DNA from: Pseudomonas mucidolens
GTDB taxonomy: Bacteria > Pseudomonadota > Gammaproteobacteria > Pseudomonadales > Pseudomonadaceae
Assembly (NCBI RefSeq): GCF_900106045.1
Contig: NZ_LT629802.1
Location: 248,001-312,000 of the forward strand
Direction of reading: 5' to 3'
Length of the DNA: 64,000 nt
A model generated the notes under the pieces. It was not told the DNA's origin. It saw only the letters and a list, made by a program, of their open reading frames with translations, and made no database searches. Below are positions 40,732-50,398 of the stretch, in pieces (the first letter of the stretch is position 1; each line of letters starts with the position of its first letter). A program made the position numbers and the translations under genes.

Positions 40732-41721
40732 CTAGCTGATTTTGTGCAGGTAAGCGGGCAGCGGTTGCTCGGGCAACACCGACAACACCTTCAAACGCTG
40801 CAACATGCGCTGGCGTGCGCGTTGCAGGTGTTCGCGCAGGTTCAACGCCGCCGCATCAAAGGCCCCGTGCAGGAGTAGTTCGAGGATCAGGCGATGTTCG
40901 GCGAGCATCGCCGGATCGGCGCCGATGCCCAGCAAACGATAGAAAATCCGGCTGATGATCATCGGACTCTGGCCCTGGCGGATCAGCGCGGCGATCTTGC
41001 GGTTTTGCAGGCCCGCCAGGCAGCGTTGGTGCAGGTCTTCTTCCAGTTGTTTGATGTCCTCGAAACTGCAATGCGCGCTGTTTTGTGCGTCGATCACCCG
41101 CTGCAGCATGGCTTCCAGCGTCTCGCGGGCAAGTCCTGGCGCACTCTGGCGCAGGGCTTCGGGTTCAAGGCAGGCGCGTAATTCGTAGTCCTCGGTGACC
41201 TCCCGTGCGGTCAGCGGCCCGGCCAACCACTGGGAATAGGGTTCCTTTTCCACCAGGCCGCGATCGCGCAGGCGCATCAGCGCCTCACGCACTACCGCCC
41301 GGCTGACGCCATAGTGGTCGGCAGCAGCCTGTTCATCGAGACGGTAGTGGCCGAAAGCGATGCAGGTCGACAGCGCCACGCCGATTTCATCGACCACACG
41401 CTCGCCCAGCGGCCGCGTGTCGACCAGTTCATCTTCGCCGTTGAGGCCCAGGTGCCCGTGATTCAACGGCAAGCGCAACGGCTGCATGTCGAGCCCGTCG
41501 GGGTTGATCAGGTAGCCCCGGCCGTCGAAACGGCAGATCAGGCCTTCTGCATGCAGCAGGTTCAGCGCCTTGCGCACCGGCACCCGGCTGGTGCCAAACA
41601 GCTCGGCCAGCGGCGCTTCCAGCAATACCAGGCCATGGCGTGCGGTGCCGTGGAGAATGGCATCACGCAGTACCTGGTGGATCATCGCGTAGCGGGAAGC
41701 CGAGGCGGACGCTGCTTTCAT
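40732..41721 (-). CDS. GntR-type regulator with two winged-helix domains and an FCD domain
   Basis: A protein of about 329 residues with two GntR winged helices: first about residues 10-72 (YAMIHQVLRDAIL... LFGTSRVPVRKALNLLHAEGL, wing FDGRGYLINP), second about 100-170 (LGERVVDEIGVALS... YGVSRAVVREALMRLRDRGL). A helical FCD domain follows (DYELRACLEPEALR to the C-terminus). Ordinary FadR-type regulators have one HTH and 220-250 residues. ATG 41721 is chosen; ATG 41763 also possible. It is divergent from the amidase operon, with two 21-bp palindromes between. Confidence 0.85.
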   Translation of the reverse strand: MKAASASASRYAMIHQVLRDAILHGTARHGLVLLEAPLAELFGTSRVPVRKALNLLHAEGLICRFDGRGYLINPDGLDMQPLRLPLNHGHLGLNGEDELVDTRPLGERVVDEIGVALSTCIAFGHYRLDEQAAADHYGVSRAVVREALMRLRDRGLVEKEPYSQWLAGPLTAREVTEDYELRACLEPEALRQSAPGLARETLEAMLQRVIDAQNSAHCSFEDIKQLEEDLHQRCLAGLQNRKIAALIRQGQSPMIISRIFYRLLGIGADPAMLAEHRLILELLLHGAFDAAALNLREHLQRARQRMLQRLKVLSVLPEQPLPAYLHKIS

Positions 41722-41846
41722 CGGGTTCTCTGGACCATGGGAGCGGGCCGTGGATTCTCTCATAGATGCGCCTGTCACTCTGCACCACGTCGGTGGCACT
41801 TTTTTGGGGCTGCGCGCGGGTGAGTGTTACGTTTCTGCACCAAAAC

Positions 41847-41867
41847 GTATTTATTAATAAAAGATAC
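41847..41867. promoter_or_regulatory. Operator-like 21-bp palindrome, site A
   Basis: Half-sites GTAT and ATAC around an AT-rich centre containing TTATTAA. The same design and length recurs at site B 166 bases away. It sits upstream of the regulator gene in the divergent control region. Confidence 0.6.
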
Positions 41868-42012
41868 ATTATTTCATTTGCAGCAGCTTGTCGTGGGCTG
41901 TGGTTTTTTTTCGCCCTTGCCCACGCTATCTACTCCGTAACTCTGCGGCGAAAACCCAGTGCGGTGATGGACGCCATGCAGATGACTGGCACGAAAGATG
42001 CCTTTGTAAAAT

Positions 42013-42033
42013 GTATATTTTATTAATTGATAC
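42013..42033. promoter_or_regulatory. Operator-like 21-bp palindrome, site B
   Basis: Half-sites GTAT and ATAC, centre containing TTATTAA, 20 bases before the amidase ATG. Bound protein here would block transcription or initiation of the amidase operon. Together with site A it is the best candidate binding site for the double-winged-helix regulator. Confidence 0.65.
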
Positions 42034-42052
42034 ATTTATAGAGGGCGGTCCG

Positions 42053-43390
42053 ATGTCAGATGCCACTTCCATGGCCGAGGATTTTGCCAGCGGTCGCAGC
42101 GACCCGGTGCAAGCCTTCGAACAGGCACTCGAGCACGCGAACACGCTGCCGGGTGTATTTATCTGCCTGACCGCTGCGCGTGCCCGTCGTGAGGCCGAAG
42201 CCGCCGCCGCGCGCTGGCGGGATGGGCAACCCTTGAGCGGGTTCGATGGGGTGCCGCTGGCCTGGAAAGACCTGTTTGACATGGCCGGTAGTGTCACCAC
42301 CGCAGGGGCCGGGTTTCGCCGTCAGGCCCCGGCCGCGTCGCTGGATGCGCCGGTTGTTGGCAGGTTGTGCAGGGCCGGGATGGTCAATCTGGGTAAGACC
42401 AACCTGAGCGAACTGGCCTATTCCGGGCTGGGCCTGAACCCACATTTCGGTACCCCGCATAATCCCCACGGCAGCGATCAGCCGCGCATTCCGGGTGGAT
42501 CATCGTCCGGTTCGGCGGTGGCTGTCGCCGCCGGTATCGTGCCCATCGCCATGGGCACCGACACCGCCGGGTCGATCCGCATTCCCGCCGCGCTCAATGG
42601 TTTGGTGGGGTACCGTGGCAGTTGCCGGCGCTACAGCCGTGACGGTGTATTCCCGTTGGCCCACACCCTTGACAGTCTCGGTCCGCTGGCCCGCAGCGTG
42701 CGCGATGTGCTGGTCATCGATGACCTGCTCCACGGTCGTACGCAGCGCCACATTCCACGCAGTCTCAAGGGGCAGCGCTTCGTACTTGAACACGCGGTGC
42801 TGGAAGACCCCCGCGTCGAACCGGCCGTGCGCGACAACCTGCTGCATGCCGTGGAGCAGTTGAAGGCCGCGGGGGCGTTGATTGAGGCGCGCACCAGCGC
42901 GACGTTCCAGGCCACCCTTGAGCTGATCCGGCAGCAAGGCTGGATCGGTTCCTTCGAAGCCTTCGCGCTCCACGAAGCGCTGCTCGACAGCGCCGATGCC
43001 CGGCAACTCGACCCACGCGTACGTCGCCGCCTTGAAGCGGCGCGCACGTTGCCGGCCAGCCAACTGATCGCGCTGTACGACGCCCGCGAGCGCCTGCAGC
43101 AGCAACTGATCGACGAACTCGACGGCGCGTTCCTTATCACCCCCACTGTCGCGCATGTCGCGCCAGCCCTGGCACCACTGGAAACCGACGACGAACTGTT
43201 CGTCAACACCAACCTCGCCACCCTGCGCCTGACCATGCCCGGCAGTTTGCTGGACATGCCCGGCGTCACATTGCCGAGCGGTCGCGATGCCCTGGGCCTG
43301 CCCACCGGGCTGCTGCTCAGCGCCCCGATGGGGGAAGACGCACGCTTGCTGCGGGCGGCGTTGTCGGTGGAAAACGCATTGACTCACTAA
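42053..43390 (+). CDS. Amidase-signature family amidase
   Basis: A 445-residue amidase. The Ser-cisSer-Lys site is complete: Lys in PLAWKDLFD, serines in [15 protein letters not shown] and the nucleophile in [14 protein letters not shown]. The C-terminal half is divergent, as in half-amidases, allophanate and aryl-acylamidases. ATG 42053 has GAGGGCGG upstream; an open extension upstream of it lacks support. Eleven bases downstream starts the cyclic-imidase-like gene. Hydrolysis of the half-amide made by that enzyme is the inferred role. Confidence 0.88.
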   Translation: MSDATSMAEDFASGRSDPVQAFEQALEHANTLPGVFICLTAARARREAEAAAARWRDGQPLSGFDGVPLAWKDLFDMAGSVTTAGAGFRRQAPAASLDAPVVGRLCRAGMVNLGKTNLSELAYSGLGLNPHFGTPHNPHGSDQPRIPGGSSSGSAVAVAAGIVPIAMGTDTAGSIRIPAALNGLVGYRGSCRRYSRDGVFPLAHTLDSLGPLARSVRDVLVIDDLLHGRTQRHIPRSLKGQRFVLEHAVLEDPRVEPAVRDNLLHAVEQLKAAGALIEARTSATFQATLELIRQQGWIGSFEAFALHEALLDSADARQLDPRVRRRLEAARTLPASQLIALYDARERLQQQLIDELDGAFLITPTVAHVAPALAPLETDDELFVNTNLATLRLTMPGSLLDMPGVTLPSGRDALGLPTGLLLSAPMGEDARLLRAALSVENALTH

Positions 43391-43401
43391 GGAGACACAC
43401 C

Positions 43402-44280
43402 ATGGCTAAAGACATTCTCTGTGCATTTGGCGTCGACGTTGACGCTGTCGCCGGCTGGCTCGGCTCCTACGGCGGCGAAGACTCGCCGGACGATATTTCC
43501 CGGGGCCTGTTCGCCGGTGAAATCGGCGCGCCACGTCTGCTCAAACTGTTCGAGCGTTACGGCCTGCGCACCACCTGGTTTATCCCCGGGCATTCGATGG
43601 AAACCTTCCCCGAGCAGATGAAGGCGGTGGCCGATGCCGGTCACGAAATCGGCGTGCACGGTTACAGCCACGAAAACCCCATCGCCATGACCGCCGAGCA
43701 GGAAGAAATCGTCCTCGACAAGTCCATCGAGTTGATCACCCAAGTCACCGGCAAACGCCCGACCGGCTACGTCGCGCCATGGTGGGAATTCAGCAAGGTG
43801 ACCAACGAGCTGTTGTTGAAAAAAGGCATCAAGTACGACCACAGCCTGATGCACAACGACTTCCATCCCTACTACGTACGCAAGGGCGACAGCTGGACCA
43901 AGATCGATTACAGCCAGCACCCCGATACCTGGATGAAACCCCTGGTGCGCGGTGAAGAAACCGACCTGGTCGAGATCCCGGCCAACTGGTACCTCGACGA
44001 TCTGCCGCCGATGATGTTCATCAAGAAGGCCCCCAACAGCCATGGCTTCGTCAACCCGCGTCATCTGGAGGAAATGTGGCGCGATCAGTTCGACTGGGTC
44101 TACCGCGAACACGAACACGCGGTCTTCACCATGACCATCCACCCCGATGTGTCTGGCCGCCCGCAAGTGCTGCTGATGCTCGAACGGCTGATCGAACATA
44201 TCCAGAGCCATGCCGGCGTGCGCTTCGTCACCTTTGACGAAATCGCCGACGATTTCATCCGCCGCCAACCCCGTACCTGA
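43402..44280 (+). CDS. Polysaccharide-deacetylase-like hydrolase, probable cyclic imide hydrolase
   Basis: A 292-residue NodB-fold protein without signal peptide. First metal motif [11 protein letters not shown], second metal motif HGYSHE (His-x3-His), and the [22 protein letters not shown] and [13 protein letters not shown] segments. Sequence and length closely resemble, from memory, the imidase of Pseudomonas putida YZ-26, which opens cyclic imides (succinimide, glutarimide, maleimide) to half-amides; PuuE allantoinase and PgdA-type enzymes are more distant. AAGGAGA precedes the ATG. Cytoplasmic location and adjacency to an amidase favour the imidase reading over cell-wall deacetylation. 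Confidence 0.82.
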   Translation: MAKDILCAFGVDVDAVAGWLGSYGGEDSPDDISRGLFAGEIGAPRLLKLFERYGLRTTWFIPGHSMETFPEQMKAVADAGHEIGVHGYSHENPIAMTAEQEEIVLDKSIELITQVTGKRPTGYVAPWWEFSKVTNELLLKKGIKYDHSLMHNDFHPYYVRKGDSWTKIDYSQHPDTWMKPLVRGEETDLVEIPANWYLDDLPPMMFIKKAPNSHGFVNPRHLEEMWRDQFDWVYREHEHAVFTMTIHPDVSGRPQVLLMLERLIEHIQSHAGVRFVTFDEIADDFIRRQPRT

Positions 44281-44284
44281 CCCT

Positions 44285-44378
44285 GTAGGAGCTTGCCCGC
44301 GAAAATCGTCAACGGTGACGCAGCGTTTCTGGTTTAACGCGGCGCTCTCAGGTTTTTCGCCGGCAAGCCGGCTCCTAC
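44285..44378. repeat. REPIN after the imidase gene, flanked by direct repeats
   Basis: Left arm shortened (GTAGGAGCTTGCCCGCG), right arm GCCGGCAAGCCGGCTCCTAC. The 13-base CGTACCTGACCCT occurs just before it (44272-44284, including the last codons and TGA stop of the imidase gene) and again after it (44395-44407). Confidence 0.85.
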
Positions 44379-44430
44379 AGGTTAAGGCAACACGCGTACC
44401 TGACCCTTTGCCCCCATCGAGGCGCGATCC

Positions 44431-45771
44431 ATGTCTATCTATAACAAACTCGACCTGACTGGCTGGAAACCCCGGCAACTGACGCCCAGGGAAGTTCGCT
44501 TCGCCACCTGGATTGCGTTTTTCGCCTGGGTGTTTGCGGTGTACGACTTCATTCTGTTCGGCACTTTGCTGCCGGAAATCGGCCGGCATTTCGGCTGGGG
44601 TGAAGTGGAGCAAGCCGAGATCGCGACCTGGGTGGCGGTGGGCACCGCAGTGGTGGCGCTGGCCATCGGTCCGCTGGTGGACAAGCTGGGACGGCGCACC
44701 GGGATTATCTTCACCGTCGCCGGCTCTGCCGTGTGCTCGGCGCTGACCGCCATCGGCGGTGCGTGGGGCAAGGGACCGTTGATCCTGATCCGTTCGCTGG
44801 GCGGCCTGGGTTATGCCGAGGAAACGGTGAATGCCACGTATTTGAGCGAGCTGTACGCCGCCTCGGATGACCCGAAACTCGCCAAGCGGCGCGGCTTCAT
44901 CTACAGCCTGGTGCAGGGCGGTTGGCCGGTGGGCGCGCTGATCGCCGCGGGCTTGACCGCGCTGTTGCTGCCGATCATTGGTTGGCAGGGCTGCTTCATC
45001 TTCGCCGCGATTCCTGCGATCGTGATCGCGGTCATGGCGCGCAAACTCAAGGAAAGCCCGCAGTTCCAGATTCACCAGCGCATCACCCAACTGCGCAAGA
45101 GCGGCGCGGTGAGCGAGGCGCAGAACGTCGCACAGACCTACGGCGTGGACTACGACGAACACAGCAAGGCCGGCCTCAAGGCCGCATTCCGTGGGCCCGC
45201 GCGGCGGGTGACACTGGTGATCGGCGCGGCGATCCTGCTCAACTGGGCAGCCATCCAGGTGTTCAGCGTGCTGGGTACGTCAGTGATCATCAGCGTGCAT
45301 CACATCTCGTTCGAGAACTCGCTGATCATCCTCGTGCTGTCGAACCTGGTGGGCTACTGCGGTTACCTGTGCCACGGCTGGATGGGCGACAAGATCGGAC
45401 GGCGCAATGTCATCGGCCTGGGCTGGATGCTCGGTGGCCTGGCGTTTGCCGGAATGCTCTACGGGCCGAGCACTATGCCGGTGGTCGTCGGTTTGTACAG
45501 CCTGGGTCTGTTCTTCCTGATCGGTCCGTATTCGGCGGCGCTGTTTTTCATCAGTGAAAGTTTCCCCACCAGCATCCGTGCCACCGGCGGCGCGATCATC
45601 CATGCCATGGGGCCGTTGGGTGCGGTGGTCGCGGGCTTTGGTGCGACCCAGGTGTTGTCCGCCGGCAGTGACTGGCAGACCGCGGCCCCGTATTTCGGCG
45701 CTTTGCCGTGCTTCCTCTCCGGCGCGCTGATGTTTGCCGCGCGTCATGTGCGTCCGGAAACCGTCCAGTAA
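44431..45771 (+). CDS. MFS transporter, aromatic acid/metabolite:H+ symporter type
   Basis: A 446-residue, 12-helix transporter. An MFS signature occurs in GPLVDKLGRRTGI between helices 2 and 3 and repeats in the second half (HGWMGDKIGRRNV). The N-terminal TPREVRFATWIAFFAWVFAVYDFILFGTLLPEI is like carboxylate and aromatic-acid symporters. It probably imports the substrate of the amidase-imidase pathway or its half-amide or acid product; specificity cannot be read. SDR gene follows after 12 bases. Confidence 0.85.
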   Translation: MSIYNKLDLTGWKPRQLTPREVRFATWIAFFAWVFAVYDFILFGTLLPEIGRHFGWGEVEQAEIATWVAVGTAVVALAIGPLVDKLGRRTGIIFTVAGSAVCSALTAIGGAWGKGPLILIRSLGGLGYAEETVNATYLSELYAASDDPKLAKRRGFIYSLVQGGWPVGALIAAGLTALLLPIIGWQGCFIFAAIPAIVIAVMARKLKESPQFQIHQRITQLRKSGAVSEAQNVAQTYGVDYDEHSKAGLKAAFRGPARRVTLVIGAAILLNWAAIQVFSVLGTSVIISVHHISFENSLIILVLSNLVGYCGYLCHGWMGDKIGRRNVIGLGWMLGGLAFAGMLYGPSTMPVVVGLYSLGLFFLIGPYSAALFFISESFPTSIRATGGAIIHAMGPLGAVVAGFGATQVLSAGSDWQTAAPYFGALPCFLSGALMFAARHVRPETVQ

Positions 45772-45783
45772 GGAGTCAGTTCG

Positions 45784-46545
45784 ATGCTACGTAAAGTTGC
45801 CCTGATTACCGGTGCCGCCAGCGGCATCGGCCAAGCCCTCGCCGTGGCGTACGCGCGTCACGGCGTGGCGGTGGTGGGCGGGTATTACCCGGCTGATCCG
45901 CATGATCCGCAGGAAACCCTGGACCTGGTGCAAAAAGCCGCTGGCGAGTGCCTGATGTTGCCGCTGGACGTAGGCGATACCGCGTCGGTGGATAACCTGG
46001 CCGCCCAGGCCGTCCAGCACTTCGGACGCCTCGACTACGCGGTGGCCAACGCCGGCCTGTTGCGCCGCGCACCGTTGCTGGAGATGACCGACGCGCTGTG
46101 GAACGAGATGCTCAACGTCGACCTGACGGGGGTGATGCGCACCTTCCGTGCGGCGACCCGGCATATGGGCGAGGGTGGGGCGCTGGTGGCTATCTCATCG
46201 ATTGCCGGCGGTGTGTATGGCTGGCAAGACCATGCGCACTACGCGGCGGCCAAGGCCGGCGTACCAGGGTTGTGCCGTTCACTGGCGGTGGAATTGGCGC
46301 CGCTGGGGATCCGTTGCAATGCGGTGATTCCGGGGTTGATCGAGACCCCGCAGTCGCTGGATGCGAAGAATTCCCTTGGGCCCGAGGGCCTGGCCAAAGC
46401 TGCGCGGGCGATTCCGCTGGGGCGGGTCGGGCGGGCGGACGAGGTGGCGTCGCTGGTGCAGTTCTTGACCAGTGAGGCTTCGAGCTACCTGACTGGGCAG
46501 AGCATCGTTATCGACGGTGGCCTGACCGTACGCTGGCCTGACTGA
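45784..46545 (+). CDS. SDR-family oxidoreductase 1
   Basis: A 253-residue classical short-chain dehydrogenase: NAD(P) motif [15 protein letters not shown] in VANAGLLRR, catalytic Ser in [13 protein letters not shown] with Tyr and Lys, and C-terminal [15 protein letters not shown]. The position after Gly-rich motif lacks a strong NADP-selective Arg, so NAD is plausible. It shares its operon with the MFS gene and likely acts on a hydroxy or keto intermediate; the substrate is unknown. Confidence 0.88.
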   Translation: MLRKVALITGAASGIGQALAVAYARHGVAVVGGYYPADPHDPQETLDLVQKAAGECLMLPLDVGDTASVDNLAAQAVQHFGRLDYAVANAGLLRRAPLLEMTDALWNEMLNVDLTGVMRTFRAATRHMGEGGALVAISSIAGGVYGWQDHAHYAAAKAGVPGLCRSLAVELAPLGIRCNAVIPGLIETPQSLDAKNSLGPEGLAKAARAIPLGRVGRADEVASLVQFLTSEASSYLTGQSIVIDGGLTVRWPD

Positions 46546-46551
46546 AGGCCA

Positions 46552-46747
46552 CCCCTCACCCTACCCCTCCCGAAACGTCGGACCGCCCCAGAGGGGAGAG
46601 GGGACTGACCGAAGTGTGCTGAAAAAATCTGCGACCTGAAAAACCGAGTCGATTATGGATTCAACACCGATCTTTCAGGTCGATGTAAACCTCCAATATC
46701 CCCCAATCGGCCCCTCTCCCCTCTGGGGAGAGGGTTGGGGTGAGGGG
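46552..46747. repeat. MITE-like inverted repeat, family B copy 1
   Basis: Arms start CCCCTCACCCTACCCCTCCC and end GGTTGGGGTGAGGGG, each also containing the palindromic CAGAGGGGAGAGGGG / CCCCTCTCCCCTCTG core. Inside is a 10-bp stem CGACCTGAAA (46632-46641) / TTTCAGGTCG (46673-46682). Part of this sequence (GGGGGATATTGG, GACCTG, TGAATCCA) recurs at 56635-56735. It splits the two SDR genes and is not a REPIN. Confidence 0.75.
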
Positions 46748-46788
46748 TTGATCTCCCAGACACCCACTAAAACCCAGGAGCCCCACAT

Positions 46789-47538
46789 ATGCCCCAACTC
46801 ACCCACCGCCGCGCCGTCATTACCGGCGCCGGCAGCGGCATCGGCGCCGCCATCGCGCGTGCCTATGCCATAGAAGGCGCACGCCTGTTGCTCGCCGACC
46901 GTGATGCCGCCAGCTTGGCCGAAACCGCCATCACCTGCCGCAACCTCGGTGCGGAAGTCGTCGAGTGCGTCGCCGACGTCGGCACCGTCGAAGGTGCGCA
47001 AGCCAGTGTCGACAACTGCGTCGCGCATTACGGCGGCATCGACATTCTGGTCAACAACGCCGGCATGCTGACCCAGGCGCGTTGTGTCGACCTGAGTATC
47101 GAGATGTGGAACGACATGCTGCGCGTCGACCTCAGCAGCGTGTTCATCGCCAGCCAGCGCGCCTTGCCGCATATGCTGGCGCAGCGCTGGGGACGGATCA
47201 TCAACGTCGCCTCACAACTGGGGATCAAGGGCGGCGCCGAACTGACCCATTACGCGGCGGCCAAGGCCGGGGTGATCGGGTTCACCAAGTCCCTGGCGCT
47301 GGAAGTGGCCAAGGACAATGTGCTGGTCAACGCCATCGCCCCCGGCCCGATTGAAACCCCTTTGGTGGGCGGCATCAGCGACACCTGGAAGCGTGCCAAG
47401 GCCGCCGAGTTGCCCCTGGGCCGCTTCGGTCAGGCCGATGAGGTGGCGCCCACCGCGGTGCTGCTGGCCAGCGAACCGGGCGGCAACCTGTTTGTCGGCC
47501 AGACACTGGGCCCGAACTCCGGCGATGTCATGCCATGA
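46789..47538 (+). CDS. SDR-family oxidoreductase 2
   Basis: A 249-residue classical SDR: TGAGSGIGAAIA, VNNAGMLT, catalytic Ser in NVASQLGIKGG, YAAAK and GNLFVGQTLGPNSG at the end. It is not a duplicate of SDR 1, the sequences differ widely. FabG/3-oxoacyl-reductase-like. The stop lies 13 bases before the MCGLCG gene, so the two are co-transcribed. Confidence 0.88.
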   Translation: MPQLTHRRAVITGAGSGIGAAIARAYAIEGARLLLADRDAASLAETAITCRNLGAEVVECVADVGTVEGAQASVDNCVAHYGGIDILVNNAGMLTQARCVDLSIEMWNDMLRVDLSSVFIASQRALPHMLAQRWGRIINVASQLGIKGGAELTHYAAAKAGVIGFTKSLALEVAKDNVLVNAIAPGPIETPLVGGISDTWKRAKAAELPLGRFGQADEVAPTAVLLASEPGGNLFVGQTLGPNSGDVMP

Positions 47539-47551
47539 GCGAGGACTAAGC

Positions 47552-47854
47552 ATGTGTGGACTCTGTGGACTGCTGGGCGAAGACTTGCACTGGAGCGATC
47601 CTCTCGGCGATGAACTGCCCCGGCGCCGCGAGCGCCTGCGCCGGATCGCCGCGATCAATCAGGTGCTCGCGGTGTTCCGGCTCAAGGTCGAAGACTTCCA
47701 GGGCGCGTCCTATCTGCTGCTCGGCGCCACCGGCAAACAGGCATTGGCCAGCGGGCTGGATCAACTTTGGCAGGCTGCCGAAGACATGCTCGGGCGGCCG
47801 TTGGACCCCCTCGATCCCAAATTGCTCGACCACTTGGAATACAACCCACTGTAG
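47552..47854 (+). CDS. Small MCGLCG protein, unknown function
   Basis: A 100-residue protein not recognised as any characterised family. It starts MCGLCGLLGEDLHWSDPLGD, with two Cys three residues apart directly at the N-terminus, then a basic helix (RRRERLRRIAAINQVLAV), strand-like YLLLGATGKQALASGL and an acidic C-terminus. The opening resembles the Cys-2 nucleophile of class II glutamine amidotransferases (MCG-type), but the rest of that fold is absent. GAGGA precedes the ATG by six bases. The TAG stop is inside a REPIN. The next gene is a CobW GTPase. Confidence 0.8.
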   Translation: MCGLCGLLGEDLHWSDPLGDELPRRRERLRRIAAINQVLAVFRLKVEDFQGASYLLLGATGKQALASGLDQLWQAAEDMLGRPLDPLDPKLLDHLEYNPL

Positions 47855-48061
47855 GAGCGGGCTTGCCCGCGAAAACCGTCAACGATAGCGCGTACTGTCT
47901 GGATTAATGTGGCGTTCTCAGGTTTTTCGCGAGCAAGCTCGCTCCTACAGAATACAACCCACTGTAGGAGCGGGCTTGCCCGCGAAAACCGTCAACGATA
48001 ACGCGTGCTACCTGGATTAGTGTGGCGCTCTCAGGTTTTTCGCGAGCAAGCTCGCTCCTAC
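47851..48061. repeat. Two tandem REPINs with a copied gene end between
   Basis: REPIN 1 at 47851-47948, REPIN 2 at 47964-48061, period 113 bases. GAATACAACCCACT, the last codons of the MCGLCG gene (47837-47850), is repeated between them (47950-47963) and leads again into GTAGGAGCGGG. Left arms are GCGGGCTTGCCCGC, right arms GCGAGCAAGCTCGC, so each REPIN is a hybrid of two arm types. Confidence 0.88.
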
Positions 48062-48084
48062 AGGAGCGGGTGGAGGTAGAAGAA

Positions 48085-49061
<977 letters not shown>

Positions 49062-49065
<4 letters not shown>

Positions 49066-50234
49066 TCACCTTGCGTGTACTGGGCACTTCAGTGACCTTG
49101 CTGGAAACCTTGCGCCTGCGCGCCGAACAAGAACTGGGCATCCGCCTGGTGTATCAGGTTCACGATGTCGAGCAGGCGCAGCGCATTGCGGTGATGCAGC
49201 CCGACAGCTACGACCTTTACGATCAGTGGTTTCACAACGTCGATTTTGTCTGGCCGGCGCGGGCGATCCAGCCGATCGACACCCGGCGGATTGCCCTGTG
49301 GCATGAAATCAACGACCTGCCCAAGCGCGGGCGTTTGTCCCCCAAGGATCGCCTGGGCAGCGGCAGTGTGCCCAGCGAGCGTTTGTTCGTGCAGCACGAT
49401 GGCAGCCTCGGCAGCACCGTCACCGAGCGCATCAGCATGTTGCCCCTGACCCACAATGCCGACAGTTTCGCTTACCGTCCCGAGCGGTTGCCGGCAGGTT
49501 TCTCCCGCGCCAATGAAAGCTGGGGCTGGCTGTTGGACCCGGCCTGGAGCGCCCGCACCGCCTTGCAAAGTGACGCGGCGATTGGCGCACTCGACGCCGC
49601 GCTGGCGGTGCAGGGCGCCGGACTGGCGCGCTTCAGTGACATCGGCAATATGAGCATCGAGGAGATCGATGTGCTGGCCGATATCCTCGTGCGTAAACAG
49701 AAGGAAGGTCACTTCGCCGCGTTCTGGTCCGATGATGAAGAAGCGGCGCAATTGATGCTCAGCCCCAGCATCGATATCCAGAGTCTGTGGTCGCCGACCT
49801 TGATGTGGCTGCATCGCGCCGGGGTCAAATACCGTCTGGCGGTCCCCCGCGAAGGTTATCGCGCCTGGTTTGGCGGGCTGTCCCTATCGCGCCACGCCAC
49901 GGGCCCGGTGCTGGATGCCGCCTATGCCTACCTCAACTGGTGGCTGTCCGGCTGGCCCGGAGCGATGATGGCTCGCCAGGGTTACTACATCGGTAATCCG
50001 GCCCGCAGCCGCGACTACTTGAGCAGTGCCGAATGGGATTACTGGTACGCCGGTCTGCCCGCCCGTGAAGTGTTGCCGGGCAGCGATGGCTTGCCGTTGA
50101 TCGAGGTTGGAGAGGTACGCGATGGCGGCTCCTACGAGCAACGCATGGGGCATGTTGCAGTGTGGAATTCGGTGATGGATGAGCACAATTATCTGGTGCG
50201 GCGCTGGGGCGATTTCATGCGGGCCAGGTCCTGA
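49062..50234 (+). CDS. PotD-like binding-protein fold without signal peptide
   Basis: A 390-residue protein with type 2 periplasmic-binding-protein pattern: LGTSVTLLETLRLRAEQELG, SYDLYDQWFHNVDFVWPARA (compare PotD YDL... QPID), QPIDTRRIALW, a hinge, and aromatic-rich YAYLNWWLSGWPGAMMARQG. The N-terminus MITLRVLG is directly the first strand, with no signal peptide or lipobox, and the ATG overlaps the cobW stop (ATGA), which fixes the start. No ABC permease or ATPase gene is nearby. It is probably cytoplasmic, an enzyme or ligand sensor rather than a transport component. Function unknown. Confidence 0.82.
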
Positions 50235-50398
50235 ATCCTTGTCGCGGAGACGCTCAGTTGTCGCCAATTTAATGACACCGGACGTCCGTGTTTATTAGGT
50301 TTACTTCTGCTCGTTGAGGGCTAATCTGGGTGATTCAAACGTGTTCTGGATAAAAGGACATTTATCTGACACCAGGTCGGCAGTCGCGAGGGACGCGT

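Noticed and set aside
43402..44280. Cell-wall or chitin deacetylase
   Set aside because: No signal peptide, and the neighbours and close resemblance to an imidase favour small cyclic imides.
47552..47854. MCGLCG protein as a glutamine amidotransferase
   Set aside because: Only the first residues agree; at 100 residues the Ntn-hydrolase fold would be incomplete and no glutamine-binding motifs follow.
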